A stretch of 64,000 nucleotides of DNA. Source: Acidicapsa ligni (GTDB lineage: Bacteria; Acidobacteriota; Terriglobia; Terriglobales; Acidobacteriaceae). Shown in pieces: positions 18,401-26,705 of this stretch. The first letter of the stretch is position 1; the number at the start of each line of letters is the position of its first letter. The notes under the pieces are model-generated. The model had not been told where the DNA came from and searched no databases. It was given only the letters and a program-made list of their open reading frames with translations. The DNA is taken from assembly GCF_025685655.1 (NCBI RefSeq), contig NZ_JAGSYG010000003.1:310001-374000 (forward strand), in the 5' to 3' direction. The position numbers were made by a program, and so were the translations under genes.

Positions 18401-20250
18401 CGACCGCAAACGCATCTGGGGTTTACACGTTTTCCGGGGTAACGAGCGGTTCGTATACAGTCACACCTGCTAAGACGGGCTTTGCATTCACTCCGCCGAG
18501 TCAGGCAGTTACGATCAGCACAGCAAGTGGAACTGCGAATTTCACTTCAGTGGCAACCCATAGCATCACCGGCACAATCAGCGGCGCTGGTGGCAATGGA
18601 GCGACAGTCAGCTTGAGTGGTGCCGCGACGGCATCTACGACCGCAAATGCATCCGGAGTGTACACATTTGCAGGCGTAGTTGCCGGGGCTTATACGGTAA
18701 CACCAAGCAAGGCTGGCTATGTCTTTACACCAGCGAGCACGGCAGTTACTGTCAGTACTGCAAATGTAACGGCGAATTTCACCTCGGCGGTACAGACCTT
18801 CACCATCACTGGCACAATCAGCGGCACGGGTGGCAATGGCGCAACAGTAGCCCTCAGCGGTACGAAATCGGCAACGACAACAGCTAATTCCGCAGGCACT
18901 TACTCATTCACTGGATTAGCCGTTGGCTCATACACCGTAACGGTAACTAAGACGGGCTTTGCATTCACGCCACCAAACCAGGCAGTTACGATCAGCACGG
19001 CGAATGGGACTGCGAATTTCACCTCAGCGGCAACTCACACTATTACTGGAACCATCAGCGGCGCCGGCGGTAATGGAGCAACGGTAAGTCTCGGCGGTGC
19101 GGCCACGGCTTCAACCACGGCAAATATCCTTGGCAGCTATACATTCACCGGCGTGGTTGCGGGGGCCTATACGGTAACACCAAGCAAGGCTGGCTATGTC
19201 TTTACACCAGCGAGCACGGCCGTCACCGTCAGTACTGCAAATGTTACAGCTAACTTCACCTCGGCGGTACAGACCTTCACCATCACGGGAACAGTCAGCG
19301 GTACCGGCGGCAACGGCGCAACAGTAGCCCTTAGCGGTACAAAGTCGGCAACGACAACGGCTAACTCCGCAGGCACTTACTCCTTCACTGGATTAGCCGT
19401 TGGCTCATACACCGTAACGGTAACAAAGACGGGCTTTGCATTCACTCCACCAAACCAGGCAGTTACAATCAGCACGGCAAACGGAACTGCTAATTTCACC
19501 TCGGTGGCAACACACACCATCTCTGGCACGATCAGCGGTACCGGGGGCAATGGCGCAACAGTCAGCTTGAGCGGCGCAGCAACAGCATCTACGACCGCAA
19601 ATACATCCGGTGTTTATACGTTCTCCGGGGTTGCGCCTGGTTCGTATACCGTGACGCCGAGCAAAACTAACTTCATCTTTACACCAACCAGCACAGCAGT
19701 TACTGTCAGCACCGCGAATGTAACTGCCAATTTCACCTCAGCGGCAACTCACAGCATCACGGGAACGATCAGCGGCGCCGGTGGCAATGGAGCAACTGTT
19801 AGCTTGAGCGGTGCAGCAACAGCATCCGTGACTGCAAATGCATCCGGTGTTTATACATTTACCGGGGTGGCTGCAGGTTCGTATACGGTGACGCCGAGCA
19901 AGGCTAGCTTCACCTTTACGCCTACTAGCACGGCAGTTACTGTCAGCACCGCGAATGTAACGGTTAATTTCAGCACAGCTGGTACCCCAATCGTGCCCTT
20001 TATCCAGGTGAACGGAGCAGCCTGGCAACAGGTCTCCAGCGTAACCGTCGCTCCTGGCTCCACTGTAAATCTTGGGCCTCAACCTTCTACCGGCGGATCG
20101 TGGAGTTGGTCAGGCCCGAATAGGTTCACTTCAACCTCTCGTGAAATTGACGGCATTCGCCTGACTACAGGTACCAACACCTATGTGGCAACATACACCA
20201 ATACCAGTGGAACCAAGAGCACGCAGACATTTACGATAACCGTAACTTAG
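12460..20250 (+). CDS. Giant secreted protein: DMFase-like domain, DUF4082 modules and repeat tail
   Basis: About 2596 residues. The ATG at 12460 follows GGGAG and starts a clear signal peptide ending near FSAHAFSQ. Residues about 50-550 resemble the large-subunit C-terminal domain of N,N-dimethylformamidase (NIYRMGYYAGNGARK, DSGHDEYVSGPAR, FFSGNEFFWKTRW). An Ig-like segment follows (about 560-645). Four DUF4082 modules begin near residues 651, 974, 1219 and 1626, each with C-x-C and FYKA.. RFYKA motifs. Between and after them are fifteen carboxypeptidase-regulatory-like repeats of about 79 residues (S/T-I-T-G-T-I-S-G...), nine in tandem at the end. A last Ig-like domain (SWSWSGPNRF) closes the protein as in secreted glycosidases. 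No cell-wall anchor is visible. Catalysis is unproven; adhesion or polymer binding is equally possible. Confidence 0.85.
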   Translation: MYKNLPLRWNCSSVRIIGLIVIALIGFSAHAFSQCSNAANPIVAENCLPGNDSDEWDVSTSDAGDLTIQGFATDISVNQGGTINFKIDTPASAYTINIYRMGYYAGNGARKIATITPSVKLPQTQPACLSDATTGLTDCGNWAVSASWQVPATATSGIYFAHLIRTDTGGDSHIVFIVRNDSSKSNILYQTSDTTWQAYNYYGNGSLYGPGYNSFNLPLRTYKVSYNRPVLTRGFQAESATWVFGAEFAMVQWLEANGYDVSYSTALDAARNGSLILNHKVYMDSGHDEYVSGPARTNIQAARDAGVNLAFFSGNEFFWKTRWENSIDGTNTAYRTLACYKETLAFAKLDPEDPPTWTGTWRDPTFSPPADGGLPENALTGTLFMVNGPNVDNSGNLSILVPQADGQMRFWRNTAVASLAAGKTYTLVPGSLGYEWDVDADNGARPPGAFHLSTSAYALTTDLLLDYGGTYGAGTATHHMMMYRAPSGALVFGAGTVDWAYGLNNNHDNPFASQNPNPDINMEQATVNLFADMGVQPATIQPGLSAASPSTDTTAPHSTITGPNAGATIDTGSTVTVTGTASDVGGVVAGVEFSGDGGQTWHPATGRTSWSYAWTPTVAGSNTLLSRAVDDSGNLETPSPGLVLGVSPQVCPCTIFGSNIPSNLDSADPYAVEVGVKFRADADGSILGVRFYKATTNTGTHIGHIWTDSGQLLGTATFTNETASGWQQVNFTTPIAATANTVYVASYFSPVGHYSADSFYFQQSGADDPPLHGLQNGVDGGNGMYFYGATGGFPTATYNSTNYWVDVIFSSSNTYSISGNIGGIGGPGATVVLSGPENLTLSADSSGNYNFDGVVNGSYSVSVSNPGVSFSPSSQTVNVSFGAVTGVNFVATVANPLTISGSISGGAGATVNLAGATTETATADGSGNYSFPGLLSGSYTVTPDEAGYIFMPSTQSVNLSGGSAAGVNFTGQICNCISIWPSSVTPATIDSGDVFSTEVGVLFTADSPAYLTGIRFYKASTNLGTHVGHLWSNTGVLLGTATFPSETASGWQQGYFASPVWVNASTTYIASYLAPNGHYSATNGYFASSGTDSPPLHALADGVSGHDGIYIYSSTAAFPTNSYQSTNYWVDVLYAAETYSISGTITGAGGPGATVALGGTIPATTTADANGNFTFNGVYSGTYSITPTNAGAIFLPGNQNVTVAQSNITGVNFTVPQVCPCNTIWQPSSKPVVADSSDPESVEVGVKLQSDSDGYILGLRFYKAATNTGVHIGNLWSGSGATSPLSTATFVNESASGWQQVMFANPVPVVANTPYVASYFSPVGHYAADAAYFATTGTNSPPLHALENGVDGGNGVFTYSATSTLPTGSYNANNYWVDVIYAATGTYTIAGTISGTGAAGTTVTLSGAANATTIADSNGNYSFTNIANGSYTVTASQSGIVFSPASQTVTINGAHNLAITFTASVLGYAVSGTVGGAPGITVTLAGATTQTTIADASGNYSFATVPNGTYTVTPSGPAFNVSPLNQSVTVNGSAVSGVNFTSAAVLYSVSGTISGGAGSTVSLIGTSTSTTTADSMGNYSFTGVTVGTYTILPSISAGVVFSPGSQTVVLNGANAVNVNFTVPQNCPCDTIWPSAPTPATTDSNDNSSVEVGVKFTASADAYISGLRFYKALANTGTHIGHIWSASGTLLGSATFTNESNSGWQQVFFSTPIPVAANTTYVASYFAPAGNYSADVAYFSTSGVSTPPLQALANGVNGPNGVYVYATTGSFPNVDSLNNAINYWVDVIYTPSSTYSITGTLGGAGGPGASVTLTGTSTATTTADASGNFAFSGLANGTYAVTPSVSGYSFSPATQSATINNSHVLGLNFTSNTAAFTISGSISGAGGNGATVSLSGAATATTTANASGAFSFTGLANGSYIVTANKIGYIITPNSQSVIVNGTNATTAFSSVAQTYSITGTISGAGGNGATVSLSGAATSSTTANASGVYTFSGVTSGSYTVTPAKTGFAFTPPSQAVTISTASGTANFTSVATHSITGTISGAGGNGATVSLSGAATASTTANASGVYTFAGVVAGAYTVTPSKAGYVFTPASTAVTVSTANVTANFTSAVQTFTITGTISGTGGNGATVALSGTKSATTTANSAGTYSFTGLAVGSYTVTVTKTGFAFTPPNQAVTISTANGTANFTSAATHTITGTISGAGGNGATVSLGGAATASTTANILGSYTFTGVVAGAYTVTPSKAGYVFTPASTAVTVSTANVTANFTSAVQTFTITGTVSGTGGNGATVALSGTKSATTTANSAGTYSFTGLAVGSYTVTVTKTGFAFTPPNQAVTISTANGTANFTSVATHTISGTISGTGGNGATVSLSGAATASTTANTSGVYTFSGVAPGSYTVTPSKTNFIFTPTSTAVTVSTANVTANFTSAATHSITGTISGAGGNGATVSLSGAATASVTANASGVYTFTGVAAGSYTVTPSKASFTFTPTSTAVTVSTANVTVNFSTAGTPIVPFIQVNGAAWQQVSSVTVAPGSTVNLGPQPSTGGSWSWSGPNRFTSTSREIDGIRLTTGTNTYVATYTNTSGTKSTQTFTITVT
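17836..19980 (+). repeat. Tandem array of nine ~240-bp repeats in the giant protein
   Basis: Nine in-frame units of 237-240 bp. Unit starts near the C-terminal end are 18079, 18319, 18556, 18796, 19033 and then continue with the same spacing. Two types alternate: one with SLSGAATAST and one with VALSGTKSATT. Bases 18784 onward and 19261 onward are nearly identical, offset by exactly 477 bp (159 codons), so a two-unit block was duplicated recently. Confidence 0.9.
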
Positions 20251-20313
20251 CCTGTCTCTCGAATCCTCTGTGATTGCTGCTTAAGTTAATGCATCTGCAT
20301 AATGGGAGACTCC

Positions 20314-22611
20314 GTGAGGTTTACAACAAACCCGGCTGAGAGAGCCAATGCGAGGCCGAAGCTCGTCTTCTTTCGAAATGGTACTCATGAATCACCCGAG
20401 TTTGTTCGTCGTCATCTGGACGAACATGTGAAGTGTCTATCGCTCTCGTTTGATGTCTCTCTTGTCGAAGAGCATGACTGTGATTACAAGTTGATCTGCG
20501 AGATGCATAAGCCAGACCTTGCACTCTTCGAGTCGGGAGTTTATTCAAACTCATCTCGAAGAATTCGAAACACGGACGCATATCCAGAGATTCCTAAGGT
20601 TGGATTTCTTAACGCTGACGCTTATTGCAAGTCCCGAAAAATGTTTCTCGCGGATATGGCAAGTTGGGGCGTCGATACCTTTTTTACACTCTCTGTATCG
20701 ATGGCAGAGTACACACCTGAAATCGCAGATCGACTGTTCGTTTGGCCTAATTTCGCTGATGATAATGTCTATAAAGATTACTCGGAAAGCAAAAATATTC
20801 CGGTACTGTTCACAGGCAGTCTTCGAATTCACTACCCATGGCGTAACAGGATCTATCGACGTGTGAGCCAATATTACCCAACCTTAACCTGTCCACACTT
20901 TGGATGGTTTCACGAATCCGACACAGCCAGAATGCTTTCGGGCGAGAGGTATGCCCGGCTACTCAATTCCAGTTCCATAGTGCCGGCATGCGGCACAATT
21001 GCAAACGAAGTTGTTCGCAAGCATTTCGAAGTACCGGGATCCATGACATGCCTGCTCGCAGAACGATCGCAAGGGCTCGAAGCTGCCGGTTTCGTCGACA
21101 TGGTAAATTGCGTGTTTGCTGAGGAGCACAATGTACTAGACAAGCTGGACTATCTCTTTACGCATTCCGACGAGTTAAAACAGATAACTTCAGCCGGGCA
21201 TGATCTAGTCCACTCCGCACATACGATTCGGCATAGAGATCAGCTATATCAATGGTTCTGCCTGCAAAGAGCGTTACAGCCGAATCAAAGAATAATCCAA
21301 CCTGGGCCCTTTGAAAGATTGGTACTAACAGACAAGGCGACAGACCGTAATTCTCATGTCTGCGCCAATGGGATAGACCGCGAACTACTGAAGCGTGGAT
21401 ATCTCCAGGTATGGACAGGCAGATATGCGGAAGCAAATACTACCTTCCTGCGATGCTTGAATTACCACATTATGCCTGAGCCAAAGCTCGGCCTGGTCAT
21501 CAGTAATCTCCTTGCGGGCGACGCGCGCCAAGCTCAAAGCTGGTGCATCCGAATGCTCGAAACCGTGCTGGAAGAGCCGCATGTCATCGTGCCAGATCCA
21601 GTGGAGTGGGCATATTTCATCCTGATGACGTTATGCCGTGGAAAGGAAGATGAAGCACTTTCCGCGGCCATGGAGTTTCCTCAATTACACCATCGCGAAC
21701 TGGATCGCGTGAGGCTCCTGATTTACAGATTGAGGGGCATTGAACCAGACGCTGCGAAGGCTTACAATTCGCCCGCTAACTACTCAGTCCACAAACTACC
21801 TGAGCTCGATGTCAAGGAGTGGTTCGATCTTGTTTGCCGAATGCTGAAGGCCTGCGATCAGTCGAGAATCGCGGAGCGTGCCGCGCAAGCAGCGACATCC
21901 GTAACCCATCCATTTGGATCTATGGCAACTCGCGCAGAAGTCCGTGCAGATCATACTACCCCGCCGCCTAAGTTGCATTGGGATAGCTACAAGGTAAGTT
22001 CGATCAGACGTTTGCAACGGTGGGGCTTCAAACGCCTGAGGCATGTAATTAACGGCGGTTTGCGCAGGATTGAGACCCGTGTGGGTTATTTCTTGCCCTA
22101 CAAAGTCTCGAAGGCCTCGCGGGACGACTTTTTCCAGGCAGTCGAGGCATTGTCGAGTGAAGAGCAGGTCAGCACAGTCGTGCTCATTGGTGCGCGCCAT
22201 GGAAATTATGTAACGGATTGCTGCTTACATGGACTAAGAAAAAATCCACGCTTTCCGTCCGTAATTTGCGTTAGTGAAAGTGACTCTTCGTTCGAACAAT
22301 TGCAACGTATTTACGCACAAGATCCGAATGTCAGCCAGATAACAAAACCCGCTGATCCATTGCCCCCCGAGGCATCGCTCTTATTGGTCATTGACGGGTC
22401 CGAACTGATGGCGAGCACCCACTACGAACAATATCGCGATCGAGCTACAGTTGTAGTTCTTGAAGACATCAATCAGGCAGATGTCTACGAATTTCATCGT
22501 AGCCTCACGATCAATGATCGTTATGCTTTAGTCGCCCACAATTCCGAACATCGAAATGGCTATGCCATCCTCCGCAAGAGGTGGAATACGCCATCGCCAA
22601 TTCATCCGTAA
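20314..22611 (+). CDS. Three-part protein: GT1-like glycosyltransferase, TPR-like middle, Rossmann-like C-terminus
   Basis: About 765 residues. The first 325 resemble CgeB-type or Glyco_trans_1_2 glycosyltransferases: a Rossmann start (PKLVFFRNGTH), WPNFADD, a TGSLR nucleotide-binding turn, and the C-terminal pattern of an EVPGSMTCLLAE loop with IRHRDQLYQ. Residues about 360-510 are helical and TPR-like (YAEANTTFLRCLNYH). Residues about 600-755 look like a class I methyltransferase or FkbM-like Rossmann fold (VVLIGARHGNYV, LLLVIDGSEL). GTG at 20314 has GGGAG five bases upstream; ATG at 20302 lacks one. It starts 63 bp after the giant secreted protein gene on the same strand, so it may modify that protein or a surface glycan. 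The substrate is unknown. Confidence 0.7.
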   Translation: MRFTTNPAERANARPKLVFFRNGTHESPEFVRRHLDEHVKCLSLSFDVSLVEEHDCDYKLICEMHKPDLALFESGVYSNSSRRIRNTDAYPEIPKVGFLNADAYCKSRKMFLADMASWGVDTFFTLSVSMAEYTPEIADRLFVWPNFADDNVYKDYSESKNIPVLFTGSLRIHYPWRNRIYRRVSQYYPTLTCPHFGWFHESDTARMLSGERYARLLNSSSIVPACGTIANEVVRKHFEVPGSMTCLLAERSQGLEAAGFVDMVNCVFAEEHNVLDKLDYLFTHSDELKQITSAGHDLVHSAHTIRHRDQLYQWFCLQRALQPNQRIIQPGPFERLVLTDKATDRNSHVCANGIDRELLKRGYLQVWTGRYAEANTTFLRCLNYHIMPEPKLGLVISNLLAGDARQAQSWCIRMLETVLEEPHVIVPDPVEWAYFILMTLCRGKEDEALSAAMEFPQLHHRELDRVRLLIYRLRGIEPDAAKAYNSPANYSVHKLPELDVKEWFDLVCRMLKACDQSRIAERAAQAATSVTHPFGSMATRAEVRADHTTPPPKLHWDSYKVSSIRRLQRWGFKRLRHVINGGLRRIETRVGYFLPYKVSKASRDDFFQAVEALSSEEQVSTVVLIGARHGNYVTDCCLHGLRKNPRFPSVICVSESDSSFEQLQRIYAQDPNVSQITKPADPLPPEASLLLVIDGSELMASTHYEQYRDRATVVVLEDINQADVYEFHRSLTINDRYALVAHNSEHRNGYAILRKRWNTPSPIHP

Positions 22612-22655
22612 GAACAATCCTGCAAAGTCACTTCAAAACGGAGTAGAGGCCGTGC

Positions 22656-24050
22656 TCACGCGCTTAGCCCATGTTGCTGAATCTTGTATAACAAGGCGCG
22701 ATAGCTGATATTCAAATTGCTTGCTGCACGTCTCCGGTTCCATCCGGATGCAGTCAAAGCCTCTTTGATCATGCGGCTCTCGGTCTGATGCTTCACGTCG
22801 TTCACCACGCCTTTCATACCAAGCTGACTTGGCGCGGTGATTGCCTGCGTGGACTTTGTCTGTGTCTTTCTTCTCAGATCCTCATAAGCGGAGTCCTGAT
22901 CCTGAAGCACAAGCAGGCGTGTCACGAAATTGCGCAATTCGCGGAGGTTTCCTGGCCAGTGATACTCCTGTGCAGCCTCTATCAACCTGTTAGAGAAAGA
23001 GCAGGGTTCACGCCCCGCGCTCGCGGATCCACGATTGATCATTTGTTCGATAAGAAGCGGTATCTCCTCGCGTCGATCTCGAAGTGATGGGACGACCAGG
23101 GTGAAGGCGCTAATGCGATAGTACAGATCTTCCCTGAACCTTTTTTCGTTAATCGCGACTTCAATGTTCACGTTCGTAGCTGCCAGAATCCGGACGTCAA
23201 CATGAGTTGAGGATCGAGCTCCTAGACGACTGAAAGACCCGTCCTGCAAAACGTGAAGCAGTTTTGCCTGCATCTGCAAACTCATCTCGCCAATTTCATC
23301 GAGCAGCAGCGTCCCCTGATCTGCGAGTTCAAAGCTACCCGGCTTAGCTTTCACTGCCCCTGTAAAAGCTCCTGCCTCGTAACCAAACAACTCGCTTTCA
23401 AGAAGCTCACTGGGAATCGCGGCCGTATTCACATTTACAAATTTCTTGCCCGATCGCACGTGATACTTATGCAGTAATCTGGCGACAACCTCTTTGCCGA
23501 CGCCGCTCTCACCAAGAATCAATACAGGATAGTCGACAGTCGCAAGGATGCCGATGTTCTTATGCAACTGCATCATCGCAGGGCACCCGGCAAGAAAGAA
23601 CCCGTGATCGTCCAATTCTTCCAGGTGGAAAGAGGGCGGCTCCTTGGGGCTGATTGACGGCGGATATCCAGATGTCGCTTGAGAACATGCGGATTCTGAA
23701 ATCAGTTTCTCTAAATCCTGACGCAGAAATGGCTTGCTGAGTACACGGTTGATACCCCAGGATTTCGCCTGAACCTTCCACGATGTATCGCCTATCTCCG
23801 TGAGAAGACAAACTCTCTCAATTCCGATGCGCTGTAGAAGAGAGGGGGCAAACAAGCGGTCAAGATCTTCATCTTTTACTACATCCAGTAAAAGAAGATC
23901 CCATTCCATGTTTCCACGCAATGCGTCAAAGGCTTCGTCAGAAGATGAGACGCATAGCGCCTCATGACCTTCAGCCTCAAGAAAGTTTTGGATCAGATTG
24001 CGCACACGGAAATCTTCACTAATAGCGAGAAGTCTTACTCCTAGGCACAC
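22656..24050 (-). CDS. Sigma-54-dependent enhancer-binding response regulator (NtrC family)
   Basis: A 464-residue transcription activator. The receiver domain (1-120) has E12/D13, phospho-acceptor Asp56 in LLLLDVV, Thr84 and Lys107. The AAA+ domain (about 150-385) has Walker A GESGVGKE (180-187), the sigma-54-contacting loop GAFTGA (227-232), Walker B LLLDEIG (248-254) and FREDLYYRI. The Fis-type helix-turn-helix ends the protein (about 425-463). All residues needed for sigma-54 activation appear intact. The start is GTG at 24050 behind AGGTG. It is convergent with the glycosyltransferase gene and has no adjacent sensor kinase. Three -24/-12 promoters at the exopolysaccharide locus are plausible targets, and related activators control such loci in other bacteria (inference). 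Confidence 0.93.
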   Translation of the reverse strand: MCLGVRLLAISEDFRVRNLIQNFLEAEGHEALCVSSSDEAFDALRGNMEWDLLLLDVVKDEDLDRLFAPSLLQRIGIERVCLLTEIGDTSWKVQAKSWGINRVLSKPFLRQDLEKLISESACSQATSGYPPSISPKEPPSFHLEELDDHGFFLAGCPAMMQLHKNIGILATVDYPVLILGESGVGKEVVARLLHKYHVRSGKKFVNVNTAAIPSELLESELFGYEAGAFTGAVKAKPGSFELADQGTLLLDEIGEMSLQMQAKLLHVLQDGSFSRLGARSSTHVDVRILAATNVNIEVAINEKRFREDLYYRISAFTLVVPSLRDRREEIPLLIEQMINRGSASAGREPCSFSNRLIEAAQEYHWPGNLRELRNFVTRLLVLQDQDSAYEDLRRKTQTKSTQAITAPSQLGMKGVVNDVKHQTESRMIKEALTASGWNRRRAASNLNISYRALLYKIQQHGLSA

Positions 24051-24755
24051 AAGAACACCTCAACGTAGATGTGGGAAAAGTTACATATTCAGCAAGTAGA
24101 TATGAGCTTCGTCGGCCTGCGATAACCGCATAATTGCTCATTACCCCGAGGACTTTTACCTGAGATGAACAATCCCTCAAGTATGTACATAACCTGCGAC
24201 ACTTAGGTCGTGATCATCCAAGTAATGAGCTTGATAGAAGTCATTACCTTCGTCCAATTTAGGGTTATTCCTGTTAGGTCGTAACGTTGGTAAGAGCAGC
24301 CTTCCAGATCCACAACTGGGGAAAAGGATGAAACAAACCACGACTGGGAATAGCGAAAAAATAGTCGCATATAGCGCAAGAGTCAAGTAAAAAAATGCAC
24401 CATCTACATTTATCAATGAACCGATTTTTAAGCCTATCTAAGTAAATGAAAATAAAGAACGCAGCTCTATCTTTTATATTTGCTTGTAACTCATCGTCGA
24501 GTCTCGAACCTATAAATACATAGAAGTTACTTGTCGTAAATAAGTAACCTACGTAAAGGTACGTTCATGTTACATAGCTATTTGACTCGACAGCTTTCCG
24601 CCGTCAATTAACAGAACCTGCTGTCTTAACCAGTTGACCGGCAAGCGACCTACGCATAGGGTGATAGTAAGAAATTTTGGCGCAAACGAAACGAACTCAT
24701 CCAGGATTGAGAAGAGCAATTGCGATCCTCGGTTTGATCTCAAAAGAAGGCTTCT
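24051..24755. other. AT-rich intergenic region
   Basis: 705 bp between divergent genes, visibly richer in A and T than its neighbours. It contains several GTTAC/GTAAC pentamers around 24486-24575, including a 7-bp inverted pair at 24526-24548 (GTTACTT and AAGTAAC, 9-bp spacer). A 79-codon minus-strand frame (24177-24416) has a hydrophobic stretch but no ribosome site. No gene is supported and no -24/-12 promoter was found. Confidence 0.6.
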
Positions 24756-25961
24756 ATGCCCACTGAAACACGATTTGCGATTGTCGGGGCCGGGATCGTG
24801 GGGCTGGCGATCGCGCTCGAAATCACCCGGCAGTTCCCTGCTGCTTCTGTCATGGTTTTGGAAAAGGAATCCTCCGTTGCAAGTCACCAGACCAGCCATA
24901 ACAGTGGCGTCGTTCACTCTGGCATCTATTACAAACCCGGCAGCCTGAAGGCTCAGCTTTGCGTTGAGGGAGCACAAGCCTTATTACAGTTTTGCGAACA
25001 TAACGAAGTGCCTCATGAGATATGCGGCAAATTAATCGTCGCTACAGCCGAGAACGAATTACCGCGGCTCGAAGAATTGTTCCGACGTGGGCAATCGAAT
25101 GGTCTGAAGGGGCTGAAGATATTAACCGGCAGCGAACTTAGAGAGATTGAACCCAATGCGGCAGGAATTCGCGGAATACATGTGCCCGGAACTGCGATCG
25201 TGGACTACCTCAAAGTAGCGGAAAAATATGCCGATCTAATCGTGAGCCGAGGCGGAGTCGTGCGAGTCTCGCAGGAAGTTATCGGCCTCAAGCGCTCCAA
25301 CGGTCTTACCATTCTCGAAACCACGGGGGGCGAGATTGCAGCTAAGACGGTTATTAATTGTGCCGGCCTACAAAGTGAACGTGTAGTTCGCATGACGAAC
25401 TCAAAGCGTGATCTTGCCATCGTGCCTTTTCGGGGAGAATACTACCAACTTTCGCGCGAGAAAGAGTATCTCGTGAAAGGCTTGATCTATCCCGTTCCTG
25501 ATCCGCAATTCCCTTTTCTGGGGGTTCATTTCACAAAGAGGATTGGCGGAGCCGTAGAAGCTGGTCCGAACGCGGTGCTGGCGTTGAAACTCGAGGGCTA
25601 TTCGAAACGATCCTTCAATATAAGGGACATTGCCGAATACGCTTCCTTTCCCGGCTTCTGGAAGATGGCTGCAAAACACTGGCGAATGTCCGTAGGCGAG
25701 TATCACCGCTCATGGAGCAAGAAAGCCTTCGTACAGGCCCTGCAACGTCTTCTGCCGGAGCTACAGGCAGATGACCTGGTTGTTGGAGGTTCCGGCGTGC
25801 GCGCCCAGGCATTGGATCGCGATGGAAAACTAGTGGACGACTTTCATATTTCCTTCACAGAGGGCATGGTTCACGTGCGCAATGTTCCCTCTCCTGCAGC
25901 GACTGCATCTTTGTCAATTGCCAAATATATTGTCGATTCGATCGTCCGTCAGATAGGTTGA
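24756..25961 (+). CDS. lhgO: L-2-hydroxyglutarate oxidase
   Basis: A 401-residue FAD-dependent oxidase of the DAO family that converts L-2-hydroxyglutarate to 2-oxoglutarate. Visible motifs are the FAD-binding GAGIVGLAIALEI at the N-terminus, the diagnostic SHQTSHNSGVVHSGIYY, PVPDPQFPFLGVHFT and the C-terminal GGSGVRAQALDRDG. Length matches the family. The ATG follows AAGAAGG. It stands alone between two long AT-rich intergenic stretches, so it is probably a single-gene unit. A broader DAO-family function is possible but the motif match is close. Confidence 0.92.
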   Translation: MPTETRFAIVGAGIVGLAIALEITRQFPAASVMVLEKESSVASHQTSHNSGVVHSGIYYKPGSLKAQLCVEGAQALLQFCEHNEVPHEICGKLIVATAENELPRLEELFRRGQSNGLKGLKILTGSELREIEPNAAGIRGIHVPGTAIVDYLKVAEKYADLIVSRGGVVRVSQEVIGLKRSNGLTILETTGGEIAAKTVINCAGLQSERVVRMTNSKRDLAIVPFRGEYYQLSREKEYLVKGLIYPVPDPQFPFLGVHFTKRIGGAVEAGPNAVLALKLEGYSKRSFNIRDIAEYASFPGFWKMAAKHWRMSVGEYHRSWSKKAFVQALQRLLPELQADDLVVGGSGVRAQALDRDGKLVDDFHISFTEGMVHVRNVPSPAATASLSIAKYIVDSIVRQIG

Positions 25962-26705
25962 GATCCTGAATTTTGAATTTAACCAAAAATAGATATGAGA
26001 GGAATTGCATATATTCAGGACAATAAATATTCCAGAAACAGAAAAATTGTCGTTGCTTCCTGCCTCGCGATATAAATATAAGCAGTTTAATAACATAGAG
26101 TTAGATAGTTATTGCGAGATTTATTCTTCGCCGATGCTAAACTAAAACCGTACCGCTCTGCACACAAAAGTAACTAAAAATAGATTACTTTTGTGCGCCT
26201 TGATTCTCCTATCAAGCTGAGGCTGATATACAATTTGTTTATAGCCAGAACTAACCATTTTGGTTTCCGGGCCATCGAGTAGAGCATTTTCAATTAGTTC
26301 ACGATAGTTTGGATAGGATCCGTACCCGCAGAGTTCATCCCCTTCCACCTCCTTCTCAGGAGCCGGCATCCGGGTTAGTGTCTTGTAACTGCTGAAAATC
26401 AGGCATCGTCGGATTGATATTGATCGATGCTTTTCGCCAGTTAGTAAATCATTTCTTTTTTTGTTCAGCGCTATCCTACCTCGCTCAGTCGCTGGGTCAT
26501 TGAACTAGAACCTTGCCAATTTTCCTCGTGTTTGCGTGAATCAGGTGCTCTTGCACCATTGGTGAGGTTAAAACTCTTGTTCAATAGCGACTTACGTCTT
26601 TATTCCTCTGGCCGTTTTTCTGTCATAGGCCACGCAATCTTCCCAGACTCAAAGACAAAACAGATTTCTCACACCTACGCGAACATCAAAAAAGCGTCTC
26701 GACTG
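25962..26705. other. AT-rich intergenic region with a long hairpin
   Basis: 744 bp between lhgO and the choice-of-anchor protein gene. A hairpin lies at 26160-26198. A 75-codon minus-strand frame (26142-26369) overlaps that hairpin, lacks a good ribosome site and is not recognised. A TTG at 26532 could extend the downstream gene by 58 residues, but the resulting N-terminus would hide its signal peptide. Confidence 0.55.
26160..26198. terminator. Hairpin downstream of lhgO, terminator candidate
   Basis: Left arm 26160-26173 and right arm 26185-26198 form an 11-bp uninterrupted stem (CACAAAAGTAA with TTACTTTTGTG), then one mismatch and two more pairs. The loop is 11 bases. No T run follows on either strand, and it lies about 200 bp after the lhgO stop, so a terminator role is uncertain. 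Confidence 0.45.

Noticed and set aside
17836..19980. Regular repeats that could suggest a CRISPR-like array
   Set aside because: Units are about 240 bp, in frame and translated; there are no short repeats with unique spacers and no cas genes.
26142..26369. A 75-codon minus-strand frame in the AT-rich region
   Set aside because: No ribosome site, no recognised family and it overlaps the hairpin at 26160-26198. A degraded gene remains possible.
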